Notes under the pieces: generated by a model
Databases searched by the model: none
What the model was told of the DNA's origin: nothing
The model's input: the letters and a program-made list of their open reading frames with translations, nothing else
Made by a program: the position numbers and the translations under genes
Assembly: GCA_030682255.1 (NCBI GenBank)
Contig: JAUXOK010000010.1
Coordinates: 160,713 to 224,712, forward strand
Direction of reading: 5' to 3'
Source: Bacteroidota bacterium
Lineage (GTDB): Bacteria; Bacteroidota; Bacteroidia; NS11-12g; UBA955
DNA length: 64,000 bases
In this document: positions 9,299 to 17,436 of the stretch, one piece after another
Layout: the number at the start of each line of letters is the position of its first letter
Numbering within the stretch: position 1 is the stretch's first letter

Positions 9299-10192
9299 CT
9301 ACTCCATATATCCCCAATGTTTCAGTTTAAGTTCGTTTTTGCGCCAGTCTTCTTCTACTTTAACCCGTAAGTCAAGAAAGACCTTTTTTCCTACAAATTT
9401 TTCAATGTCTTTACGTGCTTCAACACCAATTCTTTTGATGCCAGAACCTTGTTTGCCAACAATGATGCCTTTTTGAGAATCGCGTTCCACAATGATGTAA
9501 GCATAGATTTTATCTAGGGTTTTGCCTTCTTGATAATCATGAACTATTACTTCCGTACTGTATGGAATTTCTTGTTCATAAAAATGAAATATTTTTTCTC
9601 TAATCATTTCACTTACAAAAAAACGCACATTTCTATCTGTTAATTGGTCTTTGGGATAAAAAGCTTCGTGTTCTGGTAGATATTGATTGATAACTGCAAT
9701 CATGCTTTCAGGATTAAAACCATTCAGTGCCGAAATAGCAAAAGTTTCTTTAGGATTCAATTGATCTGAAAGTTTTTTCATCACAGCTTCCACCTCTTTG
9801 GGGTCTGATAAATCTATTTTATTAACCACTAAAATGATCGGACAAGTAGCTTTGGCAATCAATGCCATTTGTTCGTCTTTAAAGTTGGGATTAGTTACAT
9901 CAACCAATACAATCAAAACATCCGCATCATCTATACTTTCTTTTACAGCAGTCATCATGCTATCATGAAGTTTATAAGCTGGTTCTATGATGCCGGGTGT
10001 GTCTGACAACACAATTTGTGAATCGTCTGTATTGATGAGTCCTAAAATACGGTGACGTGTTGTGCTCGCTTTGGGAGTGATAATGCTCAAGTGTTCGCCA
10101 ACCAATAAATTGCTGAGAGTGCTTTTACCAGCATTGGGTTTACCAATAATGTTTACAAAACCAGCTTTGTGTGTTTTAATATCTTGTTCCAA
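9299..10192 (-). CDS. era: GTPase Era
   Basis: Ribosome-associated GTPase needed for 16S rRNA 3'-end maturation and 30S assembly. The G1 motif GKPNAGKST is at residues 17-25, switch II is DTPG, the NKID guanine-specificity motif is present, and the C-terminal KH RNA-binding domain has the GxxG-type loop in IIVGKQGSGIKRIG. Length 297 aa is normal. The start is a TTG with no nearby ATG. It lies 12 nt after rlmN and is surely co-transcribed with it. Confidence 0.96.
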   Translation of the reverse strand: MEQDIKTHKAGFVNIIGKPNAGKSTLSNLLVGEHLSIITPKASTTRHRILGLINTDDSQIVLSDTPGIIEPAYKLHDSMMTAVKESIDDADVLIVLVDVTNPNFKDEQMALIAKATCPIILVVNKIDLSDPKEVEAVMKKLSDQLNPKETFAISALNGFNPESMIAVINQYLPEHEAFYPKDQLTDRNVRFFVSEMIREKIFHFYEQEIPYSTEVIVHDYQEGKTLDKIYAYIIVERDSQKGIIVGKQGSGIKRIGVEARKDIEKFVGKKVFLDLRVKVEEDWRKNELKLKHWGYME

Positions 10193-10204
10193 ATTTTTTT
10201 ATAA

Positions 10205-11245
10205 TTAATGTTTATTTGCCAATTGACCGCAGGCAGCATCAATGTCTTTGCCTCTGCTTCTTCTTATGTTTACAATAATGCCTTTTGATTCAACCCTTTC
10301 TGCGAATTTTTGAATTTTGTCAGTTTCGCTACTTTTGAAATTTGCTAACGAGATAGGATTGTATTCTATCAGATTCACTTTACATGGTACTTTCTTAGCA
10401 AATTTTATCAGTTCATCAGCTTCCTCATTGCCATCGTTGGTGTCGTTCATTACAGCATATTCCAAAGTGATTTTTCTTTTCGTTTTTTTATAGAAATAAT
10501 TCAGAGCTTCTATCAAATCTTCGATAGGATTGGTATCGTTGATTGGCATTATTTTACTGCGTTTTTCATTGTTGGCAGCATGTAAAGAAAGTGCTAAATT
10601 AAATCTTACACCATCGTCTCCTAATTTTTTAATCATTTTAGCAATACCAGCTGTTGAAACGGTGATGCGATTGGGCGACATTCCCAAACCGTCTTTGCCT
10701 GTAATTTTGGCAATACCTTCAAGAACATTGCTATAGTTGAGCAGTGGTTCGCCCATACCCATAAATACGATGTTGCTTAGCGGCATGTTATATGTTTTTT
10801 TAGCCAGTTGGTCTATCAACCAAACTTGGTCATATATTTCTGCTGCGTCTAAATTGCGTTGTCTTTTTAAAAATCCTGTAGCACAAAAACTGCAACTTAA
10901 ACTGCATCCAACCTGACTGCTAACACATGCTGTCATTCTGCTATCAGTAGGAATTAATACGCCTTCAATAATGGCATCATCATGTAATTTAAAAGCCATT
11001 TTAATGGTGCCATCCTTGCTTCTTTGACTGGTTAAAACCGTTACAGTTAAGATATTATAGTTTTCATTAAGCCATTCACGCATTTCCAATGAAAGGTTGG
11101 TCATCTCATCAAAACTTCTTATGCCTTTTTTCCAGAGCCATTCATAGGCTTGTTTGGCTTTAAAAGCTGGAAAACCAGCTGCAACAAATTGGGTTTGCAG
11201 TTCTTCAATCGAAAGGCTACGGATATCTTTTTTTACAGTTGTCAA
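10205..11245 (-). CDS. rlmN: 23S rRNA (adenine2503-C2) / tRNA A37 methyltransferase RlmN
   Basis: Radical SAM enzyme that methylates C2 of A2503 in 23S rRNA and A37 in some tRNAs. The radical SAM cluster motif CxxxCxxC is Cys114-Cys118-Cys121. The catalytic cysteines correspond to Cys107 (CVSSQVGC) and the C-terminal Cys in DIDAACGQL. Length 346 aa is normal. The N-terminus (KDIRSLSIEELQ) matches the family, so the TTG start at 11245 is credible. The -7 box lies only 8 nt upstream. It heads an operon with era. Confidence 0.96.
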   Translation of the reverse strand: MTTVKKDIRSLSIEELQTQFVAAGFPAFKAKQAYEWLWKKGIRSFDEMTNLSLEMREWLNENYNILTVTVLTSQRSKDGTIKMAFKLHDDAIIEGVLIPTDSRMTACVSSQVGCSLSCSFCATGFLKRQRNLDAAEIYDQVWLIDQLAKKTYNMPLSNIVFMGMGEPLLNYSNVLEGIAKITGKDGLGMSPNRITVSTAGIAKMIKKLGDDGVRFNLALSLHAANNEKRSKIMPINDTNPIEDLIEALNYFYKKTKRKITLEYAVMNDTNDGNEEADELIKFAKKVPCKVNLIEYNPISLANFKSSETDKIQKFAERVESKGIIVNIRRSRGKDIDAACGQLANKH

Positions 11246-11253
11246 ATCAAATG

Positions 11254-11261
11254 CAAAGGTA
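11254..11261 (-). promoter_or_regulatory. -7 promoter box (TACCTTTG) for rlmN-era
   Basis: TAnnTTTG on the minus strand, 8 nt before the TTG start of rlmN. It predicts a 5' leader of only about 3-4 nt. Confidence 0.55.
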
Positions 11262-11285
11262 ATGTAAAAGAAGTTTTGTTTTTCT

Positions 11286-11293
11286 TATGTTTG
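11286..11293 (+). promoter_or_regulatory. -7 promoter box (TATGTTTG) for the ChaN-like gene
   Basis: TAnnTTTG, 26 nt before the ATG at 11320. It is divergent from the rlmN promoter, with 24 bp between the two boxes. Confidence 0.5.
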
Positions 11294-11319
11294 TAGACTC
11301 AAAATTATTAATCATTTAG

Positions 11320-12249
11320 ATGAAAAAAATCATACTCATATTATCCCTTTTTATACTTTTCGCTTTTAAATCTCACAATTCTCAATTGACAGAAGCGCAT
11401 TACAGAGTGTTTTCTGTAAAACTTAATAAAGAAGTGCCTTTGTCTCAAATGATTGAGGATTTGCAAAATGCCGATGTTTTGATTTATGGCGAAGAACACA
11501 ACGACAGCGTCTCACATTATTTACAAGCACAAATCTTAACCTTAATTTACAACTCATTTGGCAAAAATGCAGCCCTATCCATGGAGATGTTCGACAGAGA
11601 TGTGCAACCCGTGATGAACGAATACCTGAAAGGACATATTCGAGAAAAAAACTTTTTGAAAGATGCCCGTGTTTGGAGCAATTACAAAGATTATAAACCA
11701 ATGGTGGAATTTGCAAAGCTCAATGGATTAGATGTAGTTTGTGCCAATGCACCGAGCAGATATACCAATTTAGCAGGCAGAAAAGGCAGAAACGCCCTCC
11801 TAGAATTACCTAAAACCTCAAAATCTTTCTTTGCTCCCTTACCCTATGATACTGCTTCGGGTAATTATTACAACAAATTAATGGCATTGATGGGGCATAC
11901 ACCCGCACCCAAAAATGACACTTCCAAAACCAAAGCACCAGTGATGTCCATGGGCGGTTTCAATCTCATACACGCCCAATCATTGTGGGATGCAACCATG
12001 GCATATTCCATTTTTGAGTACCTCAAAGCTAACAGAGGCAAAAAGGTTTTTCAAATCAATGGCAGATTTCACAGTGACGAGGGTTTTGCCATTGTAACGC
12101 AACTCAAAAACTACAACAAAAAAATACAACCAATTGTTATTTCTTCAGGAACTGACGAGGATTTTCCAAATATCAATTGGTCTAAACACAAGCATCTAGG
12201 CGATTTTATCATCATCACCGACCCAACAGTGCCCAGAACTTATAAATAG
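11320..12249 (+). CDS. ChaN family haem-regulated protein
   Basis: Member of the ChaN/Tiki-like superfamily. In other bacteria ChaN is a haem-binding lipoprotein linked to iron uptake. The N-terminal 16 residues are a signal peptide (MKKIILILSLFILFAF) without a clear lipobox. Family marks are the early GEEHNDSVSHY, followed by SMEMFDRDVQP, and the later INGRFHSDEGFA. Length 309 aa fits. It is monocistronic and divergent from rlmN. Whether this member binds haem is inferred, not seen. Confidence 0.8.
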   Translation: MKKIILILSLFILFAFKSHNSQLTEAHYRVFSVKLNKEVPLSQMIEDLQNADVLIYGEEHNDSVSHYLQAQILTLIYNSFGKNAALSMEMFDRDVQPVMNEYLKGHIREKNFLKDARVWSNYKDYKPMVEFAKLNGLDVVCANAPSRYTNLAGRKGRNALLELPKTSKSFFAPLPYDTASGNYYNKLMALMGHTPAPKNDTSKTKAPVMSMGGFNLIHAQSLWDATMAYSIFEYLKANRGKKVFQINGRFHSDEGFAIVTQLKNYNKKIQPIVISSGTDEDFPNINWSKHKHLGDFIIITDPTVPRTYK

Positions 12250-12287
12250 TTTTTTTTTGCAACCGCTTGTTTTTGTTTAAAATAAAC

Positions 12288-12295
12288 TATATTTG
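12288..12295 (+). promoter_or_regulatory. -7 promoter box (TATATTTG), TTG at 12267-12269 as -33, for the mbnP-like operon
   Basis: TTG-N18-TAnnTTTG arrangement, 9 nt before the ATG at 12305. The in-frame TTG at 12293 is part of the box, so 12305 is the start. Confidence 0.55.
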
Positions 12296-12304
12296 CTTTT
12301 AATT

Positions 12305-13261
12305 ATGAATAAAATATTTTTACTAATTCTTTTTATAACATCTGCTCAATTGTTTGCGCAGAAAAATATTCAGCTAAACATCAATCACAAATTGGGTTCG
12401 TCTGCGTTTGCTTTAGAACAAGTTGGTTATAATAATTTTGGCAACAATTTTAAGGTATCAAGAATGGCTTACTACATTTCTAATATCAAAATTGTGCACG
12501 ATACAGGCAAGATAACAAATATCAGTAATGTTTATGTTTTAATAGATGCAAGTGCTGCAACCAGCATTGATTTGGGTTCTAGAAACATTGATAGTGTTGA
12601 AAAAATTCAGTTTTCTATTGGTGTTAATGCGCCTGTCAACAATCAAGACCCTTCACAATGGCCAGAAAGTCATGCTTTGTCGCCAAAATCTCCATCTATG
12701 CATTGGGGTTGGGCTTCAGGCTATCGTTTTGTTGCCATGGAAGGGAAATGTGGCGATGGTTTGAATCAGATTTTTGAACTACATGGTTTGGGGAATGGTA
12801 ATTATTATCAAACAGAAGTAATTACAGGTGGCGTAAAAATGGGTAACAATATCAACATTACCATTGATGCCAATTATACTGAAGCGCTTAAAAACATTAA
12901 CATGTGGCAAGGTGTAATTTCTCATGGTGAAACTGATGAAGCTCAAAAAATATTGAGAAATATGAGAGATTTTGTTTTCAGAGCTGTTGGTAATACTGCC
13001 AATTTAAATACAACTGCTTCATTCAATCCTTTTCAGATTGTTCCTAATCCTAGCATAGGGCAATTTAAAATTATTCACGATAGCAATCTTTCAACTATTA
13101 AATCTATCGAAGTTTTTGATATGAGCGGTAAAAATATCTTAAGTTTAACTGATGCTGAAAGCCTTAACCATGAAATATTTATTCAAGAAAAAGGGTTGTA
13201 TTTGGTTAAAATATTGGATGTTAACAATTCAAGTTACTTTCAAAAATTGATAGTGCAATAG
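12305..13261 (+). CDS. MbnP-like protein with type IX secretion sorting domain
   Basis: The signal peptide MNKIFLLILFITSAQLFAQ precedes an MbnP-like domain of about 200 residues, with the conserved core HWGWASGYRFVAMEG and an upstream NNQDPSQWPE segment. In methanotrophs MbnP is a copper-binding protein whose tryptophan is converted to kynurenine by its partner MbnH. The last 75 residues (from about FQIVPNPSIGQFKI to YFQKLIVQ) are a T9SS type A sorting domain, so the protein is predicted to be exported to the cell surface or medium. Two MbnH-like di-haem genes follow at 3 and 1 bp spacing. The copper role here is inferred from homology. Confidence 0.8.
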   Translation: MNKIFLLILFITSAQLFAQKNIQLNINHKLGSSAFALEQVGYNNFGNNFKVSRMAYYISNIKIVHDTGKITNISNVYVLIDASAATSIDLGSRNIDSVEKIQFSIGVNAPVNNQDPSQWPESHALSPKSPSMHWGWASGYRFVAMEGKCGDGLNQIFELHGLGNGNYYQTEVITGGVKMGNNINITIDANYTEALKNINMWQGVISHGETDEAQKILRNMRDFVFRAVGNTANLNTTASFNPFQIVPNPSIGQFKIIHDSNLSTIKSIEVFDMSGKNILSLTDAESLNHEIFIQEKGLYLVKILDVNNSSYFQKLIVQ

Positions 13262-13264
13262 GTT

Positions 13265-14281
13265 TTGAGAAAGACAGGAATTTATTTAATTTCATTTCTT
13301 GTTTTTACAGCTTGCCAAAAAGACCTTCCTCTCCAAAATGCGCAAGAGCTAAATGCTATTGTCATCCCTGAAGGTTTCCCAGAAATAGAATTTCCAGAAG
13401 ACAATGTATTTACGCCAGAAAGATGGCAATTGGGTAAACTCTTGTTTTATGATAATCGATTATCGAGCAATAACAGCATCAATTGTGGTTCTTGTCATTT
13501 AATAGAAAAAGCGTTTAGTGATAATAAGGCATTCAGCCATGGGGTTGAAAACAGGCTTGGTACACGCAATTCTCCCACGCTTGCCAATGTTGCCTATCAT
13601 CCTTATTTTACAAGAGAAGGTGGAGTAAAAACGCTCGAATCACAAATATTAGTACCAATTCAAGAACACAATGAATTTGATTTTAACATCATCGAAATCT
13701 CTAAAAGATTGTCAACAGATTCAAATTATCAGTTGATGAGCCACAAAGCCTACGGCAGGAAATTGGATTACTATGTTATTACCCGTGCAATTGCCAATTT
13801 TGAGAGAAGTATTATCAGTGGCAATAGTCGCTTTGACCAATGGCGTTATCAAAATAAAAAACATGTTTTAAAAGACATTGAATTTAAAGGTATGCAGTTG
13901 TTTTATAGTTCTAAAACGCATTGCAGTGAATGTCACAGCGGATTTGATTTTACCAATTATAAATTTGCTAATAATGGCTTATACAATACATACTCAGATA
14001 TTGGCAGAAAAAGATTGACCCAACACGATAGCGATTTATCGGTTTTTAAAATACCAACCCTCAGAAACATTGAATTTACTGCGCCATATATGCACGATGG
14101 TTCTATCAAAACCTTGCAAGAAGTGGTTGATCACTATAATGCTGGCGGCAAAAGCCATCCCAATAAAAGTGCAAAAATTAAACCGCTAAATTTAAGCGAT
14201 GACGAAAAACAACAATTATTATCCTTTTTAAAAACCCTTTCGGATGAATCTTTCATTCACAATCAAACTTTAAAACCATAG
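13265..14281 (+). CDS. Di-haem cytochrome c peroxidase / MbnH-like lipoprotein 1
   Basis: Lipoprotein signal MRKTGIYLISFLVFTACQKD with lipobox FTAC, starting from TTG. Two CxxCH haem-binding sites are present: Cys74-Cys77-His78 and Cys220-Cys223-His224, plus YMHDGS near residue 280, where the family carries an axial Met. Length 338 aa is right for the bacterial CcpA/MauG/MbnH superfamily. Being 3 bp after the MbnP-like gene suggests it modifies that protein, as MbnH does, rather than simply removing peroxide. Peroxidase activity remains the alternative. Confidence 0.85.
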   Translation: MRKTGIYLISFLVFTACQKDLPLQNAQELNAIVIPEGFPEIEFPEDNVFTPERWQLGKLLFYDNRLSSNNSINCGSCHLIEKAFSDNKAFSHGVENRLGTRNSPTLANVAYHPYFTREGGVKTLESQILVPIQEHNEFDFNIIEISKRLSTDSNYQLMSHKAYGRKLDYYVITRAIANFERSIISGNSRFDQWRYQNKKHVLKDIEFKGMQLFYSSKTHCSECHSGFDFTNYKFANNGLYNTYSDIGRKRLTQHDSDLSVFKIPTLRNIEFTAPYMHDGSIKTLQEVVDHYNAGGKSHPNKSAKIKPLNLSDDEKQQLLSFLKTLSDESFIHNQTLKP

Positions 14282-14282
14282 T

Positions 14283-15365
14283 ATGAAAAATTCATTAATT
14301 TGTGTATGTCTATCATTATTATTGTTCTCTTGCAAAAAAGCCGAGAAAATTGTACCTGCGGAAGAAACTGTCACACATGATATAACGCCTTATGTTATTG
14401 ATTACGGCAGATTTCCAATGTCGAACCTTGCCACAGACAATCCCTTAACAGAGCAGGGTGTGCTTTTGGGCAGAATGTTGTTTTACGACACAAAATTATC
14501 AGGCAATAACACACAATCTTGTGGAAGTTGTCATCTTCAAGCTTTTGCTTTCAACGATACTGCCACTTTATCTGTAGGAATCAAAGGATTGAAAGGCAAA
14601 AGAAACGCTATGAGTGTGTTTAACACCCTTTGGCACAACAGTGGCTTTTTTTGGGATGGAAGAGCCTCATTACTCAGACATCAGGCATTAATGCCCATTC
14701 AAGACGAGTTAGAAATGGATGAAACTTTAGAAAATGTAGTTGCAAAAATTACTGCTGAAAAAAACTATAAAGATCAATTTATCAGAGCATTTGGCAGCAA
14801 TGAAATTACAGCAGAAAAAATAGGTTTAGCATTGGAGCAGTTTATGAATTCGATTGTTTCAAATCAATCCAAATACGATTTATTTTTAGATGGAAAAGCC
14901 ACATTAACAGAAAGCGAAGAAAGAGGCAGGAAATTATATTTTTTAGAGTTTAATGCAGGTGTTCCATCTCAATCGGGGGCCGATTGTGCGCATTGTCATG
15001 GTGGATTTAATTTTGAAAACGATAGATACATGAATAATGGTTTAGACCAAAACCCAATTGATAAAGGCAGAGAAGATGTTACGGGTATGGCAGCAGATAG
15101 AGGTAAATTTAAAGTGCCAAGTTTAAGAAACATTGCACTGACGGCACCGTATATGCACGATGGCAGATTTAAAACCTTAGAGGAAGTTTTAGAACATTAT
15201 AACAATGGAATTAAATCTTCACCAAGCCTCGACCCAGCTTTGCAACAAACCATTGCCACTGGCCTCAGTCTTACAGAACAAAACAAAGCCGATATAATTG
15301 CTTTCTTAAAAACATTAACTGACCAGAACCTAATCAGCAATAAAGCTTTTTCAAATCCGTTTTAG
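14283..15365 (+). CDS. Di-haem cytochrome c peroxidase / MbnH-like lipoprotein 2
   Basis: Second paralogue, 1 bp after the first. Lipoprotein signal MKNSLICVCLSLLLFSCKK (lipobox LFSC). Haem sites Cys80-Cys83-His84 and Cys235-Cys238-His239, and YMHDGRFKTL near the end as a likely axial-ligand region. It keeps the same architecture as its neighbour, but their sequences differ clearly, so this is not a recent duplication. One may act on the MbnP-like partner and the other as electron donor or true peroxidase. A strong bidirectional terminator follows. Confidence 0.85.
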   Translation: MKNSLICVCLSLLLFSCKKAEKIVPAEETVTHDITPYVIDYGRFPMSNLATDNPLTEQGVLLGRMLFYDTKLSGNNTQSCGSCHLQAFAFNDTATLSVGIKGLKGKRNAMSVFNTLWHNSGFFWDGRASLLRHQALMPIQDELEMDETLENVVAKITAEKNYKDQFIRAFGSNEITAEKIGLALEQFMNSIVSNQSKYDLFLDGKATLTESEERGRKLYFLEFNAGVPSQSGADCAHCHGGFNFENDRYMNNGLDQNPIDKGREDVTGMAADRGKFKVPSLRNIALTAPYMHDGRFKTLEEVLEHYNNGIKSSPSLDPALQQTIATGLSLTEQNKADIIAFLKTLTDQNLISNKAFSNPF

Positions 15366-15396
15366 TGTAATTGTTTTAATTGTGAAGCATAAAATT

Positions 15397-15445
15397 AACC
15401 CATAAAAAAGGGCTGAATATTTATTTCAGTCCTTTTTTATGGGTT
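15397..15445. terminator. Bidirectional intrinsic terminator
   Basis: Long near-perfect stem: AACCCATAAAAAAGG and CTGAA pair with the mirrored arm ending CCTTTTTTATGGGTT, with a TATTTA loop. A-runs and T-runs on both sides let it serve both the haem-protein operon (+) and nhaD (-). Confidence 0.85.
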
Positions 15446-15459
15446 AAAAAGCTATGTAA

Positions 15460-16749
15460 TTAGTGAACTGCGAAGAATGGGTATATAGCTATATAAGCTA
15501 AAGCTCCAGCCAAATATCCAATTAAAGCCAACCAAGATATTTTCTTTAAATACCAAATAAAGTCTATTTTTTCCATACCCATAACAGCTACACCAGCAGC
15601 AGAGCCGATAATCAAACAGCTTCCACCTGTTCCGGCAGAGTAGGCAATAAACTCCCATAATTTGCTATCCATTGGAAAGGTTTCTATAGAATACATTTTC
15701 ATGGTTGCAGCCACAATAGGTACGTTATCAACAACTGCAGATAGTAAACCAATAGCTAGAGCTATTACGTCTTTATTGCCGATGGTGCTATCCATCCAAG
15801 ATGCTAAATTGCCTAGTGTACCAATGCCTTGTAAAACTCCAATAGCTAATAAAATACCTAAGAAAAACAACACACTGGAAGTGTCAATTTTAGACAAAGC
15901 ATGAATAGCACTGTATTGTTTTCTTTCTTCTTCTTCTTTGTCAATATGCAAAAGTTCAGATGCTATCCAAACTATGGCTAAACTAAATAGCATGCCTAAG
16001 TATGGAGGCAAATGGGTAATTGTTTTAAATGCTGGAACAAAAAGCAAGCCCCCTACACCCAAGCAAAGCATCAGTAAACTACCTTTTACTTTTTCTTCTT
16101 TTTCTGCTTTGTCATAATCATAAGCATCGCGTTTTACATCGCCTTTCATTTTAACACTGATAATTAATAATGGAACTATCATGCAGATTAAAGATGGAAT
16201 TAATAGCGTTTTAATAATGTTTGCACTGCTAATTTGACCGCCTATCCAAAGCATGGTTGTAGTTACGTCTCCAATTGGCGACCACGCTCCACCTGCATTG
16301 GCTGCAATGATTACAATGCCTGCAAAAAACAAACGTTGTTCTTTGTCGTGAACTAGTTTTCTTAGCAAAGAAACCATAACAATGGCAGTAGTTAAATTAT
16401 CTAATAATGCGGATAAGAAAAACGTTAATAAGGCTATAATCCAAAGTAATTTCCTTGAGTCTTTGGTTTTAATTCTATTGGTAATGATTTTGAAACCCTG
16501 ATGAGCATCAATGAGTTCAACAATGGTCATAGCGCCTAACAAGAAAAAGAGAATTTGTGCAGAGGCTGATAGTTCATGACTCAATTCTAAGTTAATTTGA
16601 CTGATGTCGTGGTGGTCTACAACAGCCCAAATTCCCCACATTAATGCAGCAATAATTAAAGCAGGTGCCGTTTTGTTAATGTGTAACGGATGTTCGAATG
16701 CTATCGCTAAATAGCCTAGAACGAAAATAATGATTAATAAAATTTCCAT
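15460..16749 (-). CDS. nhaD: Na+/H+ antiporter NhaD-type
   Basis: Inner-membrane sodium/proton antiporter of the ion transporter superfamily, used for pH and sodium homeostasis. About a dozen hydrophobic segments fill the 429 aa. Typical NhaD stretches are visible: FLLGAMTIVELIDAHQGF, LDNLTTAIVMVSLLRKL, and NAGGAWSPIGDVTTTMLW, which carries the conserved Thr/Asp region. A near-consensus -7 box with one mismatch (TATATTCG) lies at 16768-16775. It is monocistronic and convergent with the haem-protein operon. Confidence 0.92.
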   Translation of the reverse strand: MEILLIIIFVLGYLAIAFEHPLHINKTAPALIIAALMWGIWAVVDHHDISQINLELSHELSASAQILFFLLGAMTIVELIDAHQGFKIITNRIKTKDSRKLLWIIALLTFFLSALLDNLTTAIVMVSLLRKLVHDKEQRLFFAGIVIIAANAGGAWSPIGDVTTTMLWIGGQISSANIIKTLLIPSLICMIVPLLIISVKMKGDVKRDAYDYDKAEKEEKVKGSLLMLCLGVGGLLFVPAFKTITHLPPYLGMLFSLAIVWIASELLHIDKEEEERKQYSAIHALSKIDTSSVLFFLGILLAIGVLQGIGTLGNLASWMDSTIGNKDVIALAIGLLSAVVDNVPIVAATMKMYSIETFPMDSKLWEFIAYSAGTGGSCLIIGSAAGVAVMGMEKIDFIWYLKKISWLALIGYLAGALAYIAIYPFFAVH

Positions 16750-16806
16750 GGATGATTAAAATTGGGGCGAATATAAATGTTATTTTATAATTGCCTTAAA
16801 AAATAA

Positions 16807-17310
16807 TTAAGCTTTTTTAAAAATAGGGACAGTGCTGCAAGGCTCGCCATACATGATAGATTTAGCCAAAGGTAAAAGTTTATCTGTTAGCTGAACATAT
16901 ACATTGGGATGGATAGGCAATTCGCCACAACCTTTGATGACAATTCTTTGACCCTCATAATCCTGAAAAGGCAGTTGATTGATTTCGTTTAATAATATGG
17001 TATTTATCAGTTCCTCTTTGCTGCCAAAAATATAAAGTTTAGCTCTGTTATTGAGTTGAGTTGACATCAACATATATGCCCAAGTAGGTACAATAGCATC
17101 TGAACTGCAAATAATGTGAACATATTTATCTGTGTATTGCTCCCAATCGTTGGATTTGATGTAATCTCTAAATTCTTTTTCTTTGAGCATCAAACCCATG
17201 TAAAGAACTTCTTTGATATCAATGGTTTCAATGGATTTTTCAAGCATCAATTCATCTAGATTGATGGTAATAAGTCCGCTTTTTGCAACTTTGTTTTCAA
17301 TAATTTCCAT
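16807..17310 (-). CDS. DUF2480 family protein
   Basis: A 167-aa soluble protein of a Bacteroidota-specific family without known function. Its recognisable signature is the C-terminal half, VIKGCGELPIHPNVYVQLT, and the final GEPCSTVPIFKKA, which carry conserved cysteines. The central segment CSSDAIVPTWAYML is also typical. It has its own -7 box and stands between nhaD and the glycan locus, so neighbours give no functional hint. Confidence 0.85.
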   Translation of the reverse strand: MEIIENKVAKSGLITINLDELMLEKSIETIDIKEVLYMGLMLKEKEFRDYIKSNDWEQYTDKYVHIICSSDAIVPTWAYMLMSTQLNNRAKLYIFGSKEELINTILLNEINQLPFQDYEGQRIVIKGCGELPIHPNVYVQLTDKLLPLAKSIMYGEPCSTVPIFKKA

Positions 17311-17329
17311 AACTACTTAATTGATGATA

Positions 17330-17337
17330 CAAAATTA
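17330..17337 (-). promoter_or_regulatory. -7 promoter box (TAATTTTG) for the DUF2480 gene
   Basis: TAnnTTTG on the minus strand, 19 nt before the ATG at 17310. Confidence 0.5.
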
Positions 17338-17401
17338 AGCTTTATTGACAATTATAGAATATCTTTTATTGATGAAGTTATCAATGAAAAATAAAAATCA
17401 T

Positions 17402-17409
17402 TACTTTTG
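17402..17409 (+). promoter_or_regulatory. -7 promoter box (TACTTTTG) for the SGNH/MBOAT operon
   Basis: TAnnTTTG, 27 nt before the ATG at 17437. It overlaps the in-frame TTG at 17407, which is therefore rejected as the start. It probably drives the whole run to 23762. Confidence 0.55.
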
Positions 17410-17436
17410 CAAGAATTCGATACTCTTGATATTTTA

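Noticed and set aside
9241..9300. CRISPR array
   Set aside because: Units are 15 bp, directly tandem, without spacers.
12293..12304. TTG start for the MbnP-like protein
   Set aside because: It is part of the TATATTTG promoter box; ATG 12305 gives a clean signal peptide.
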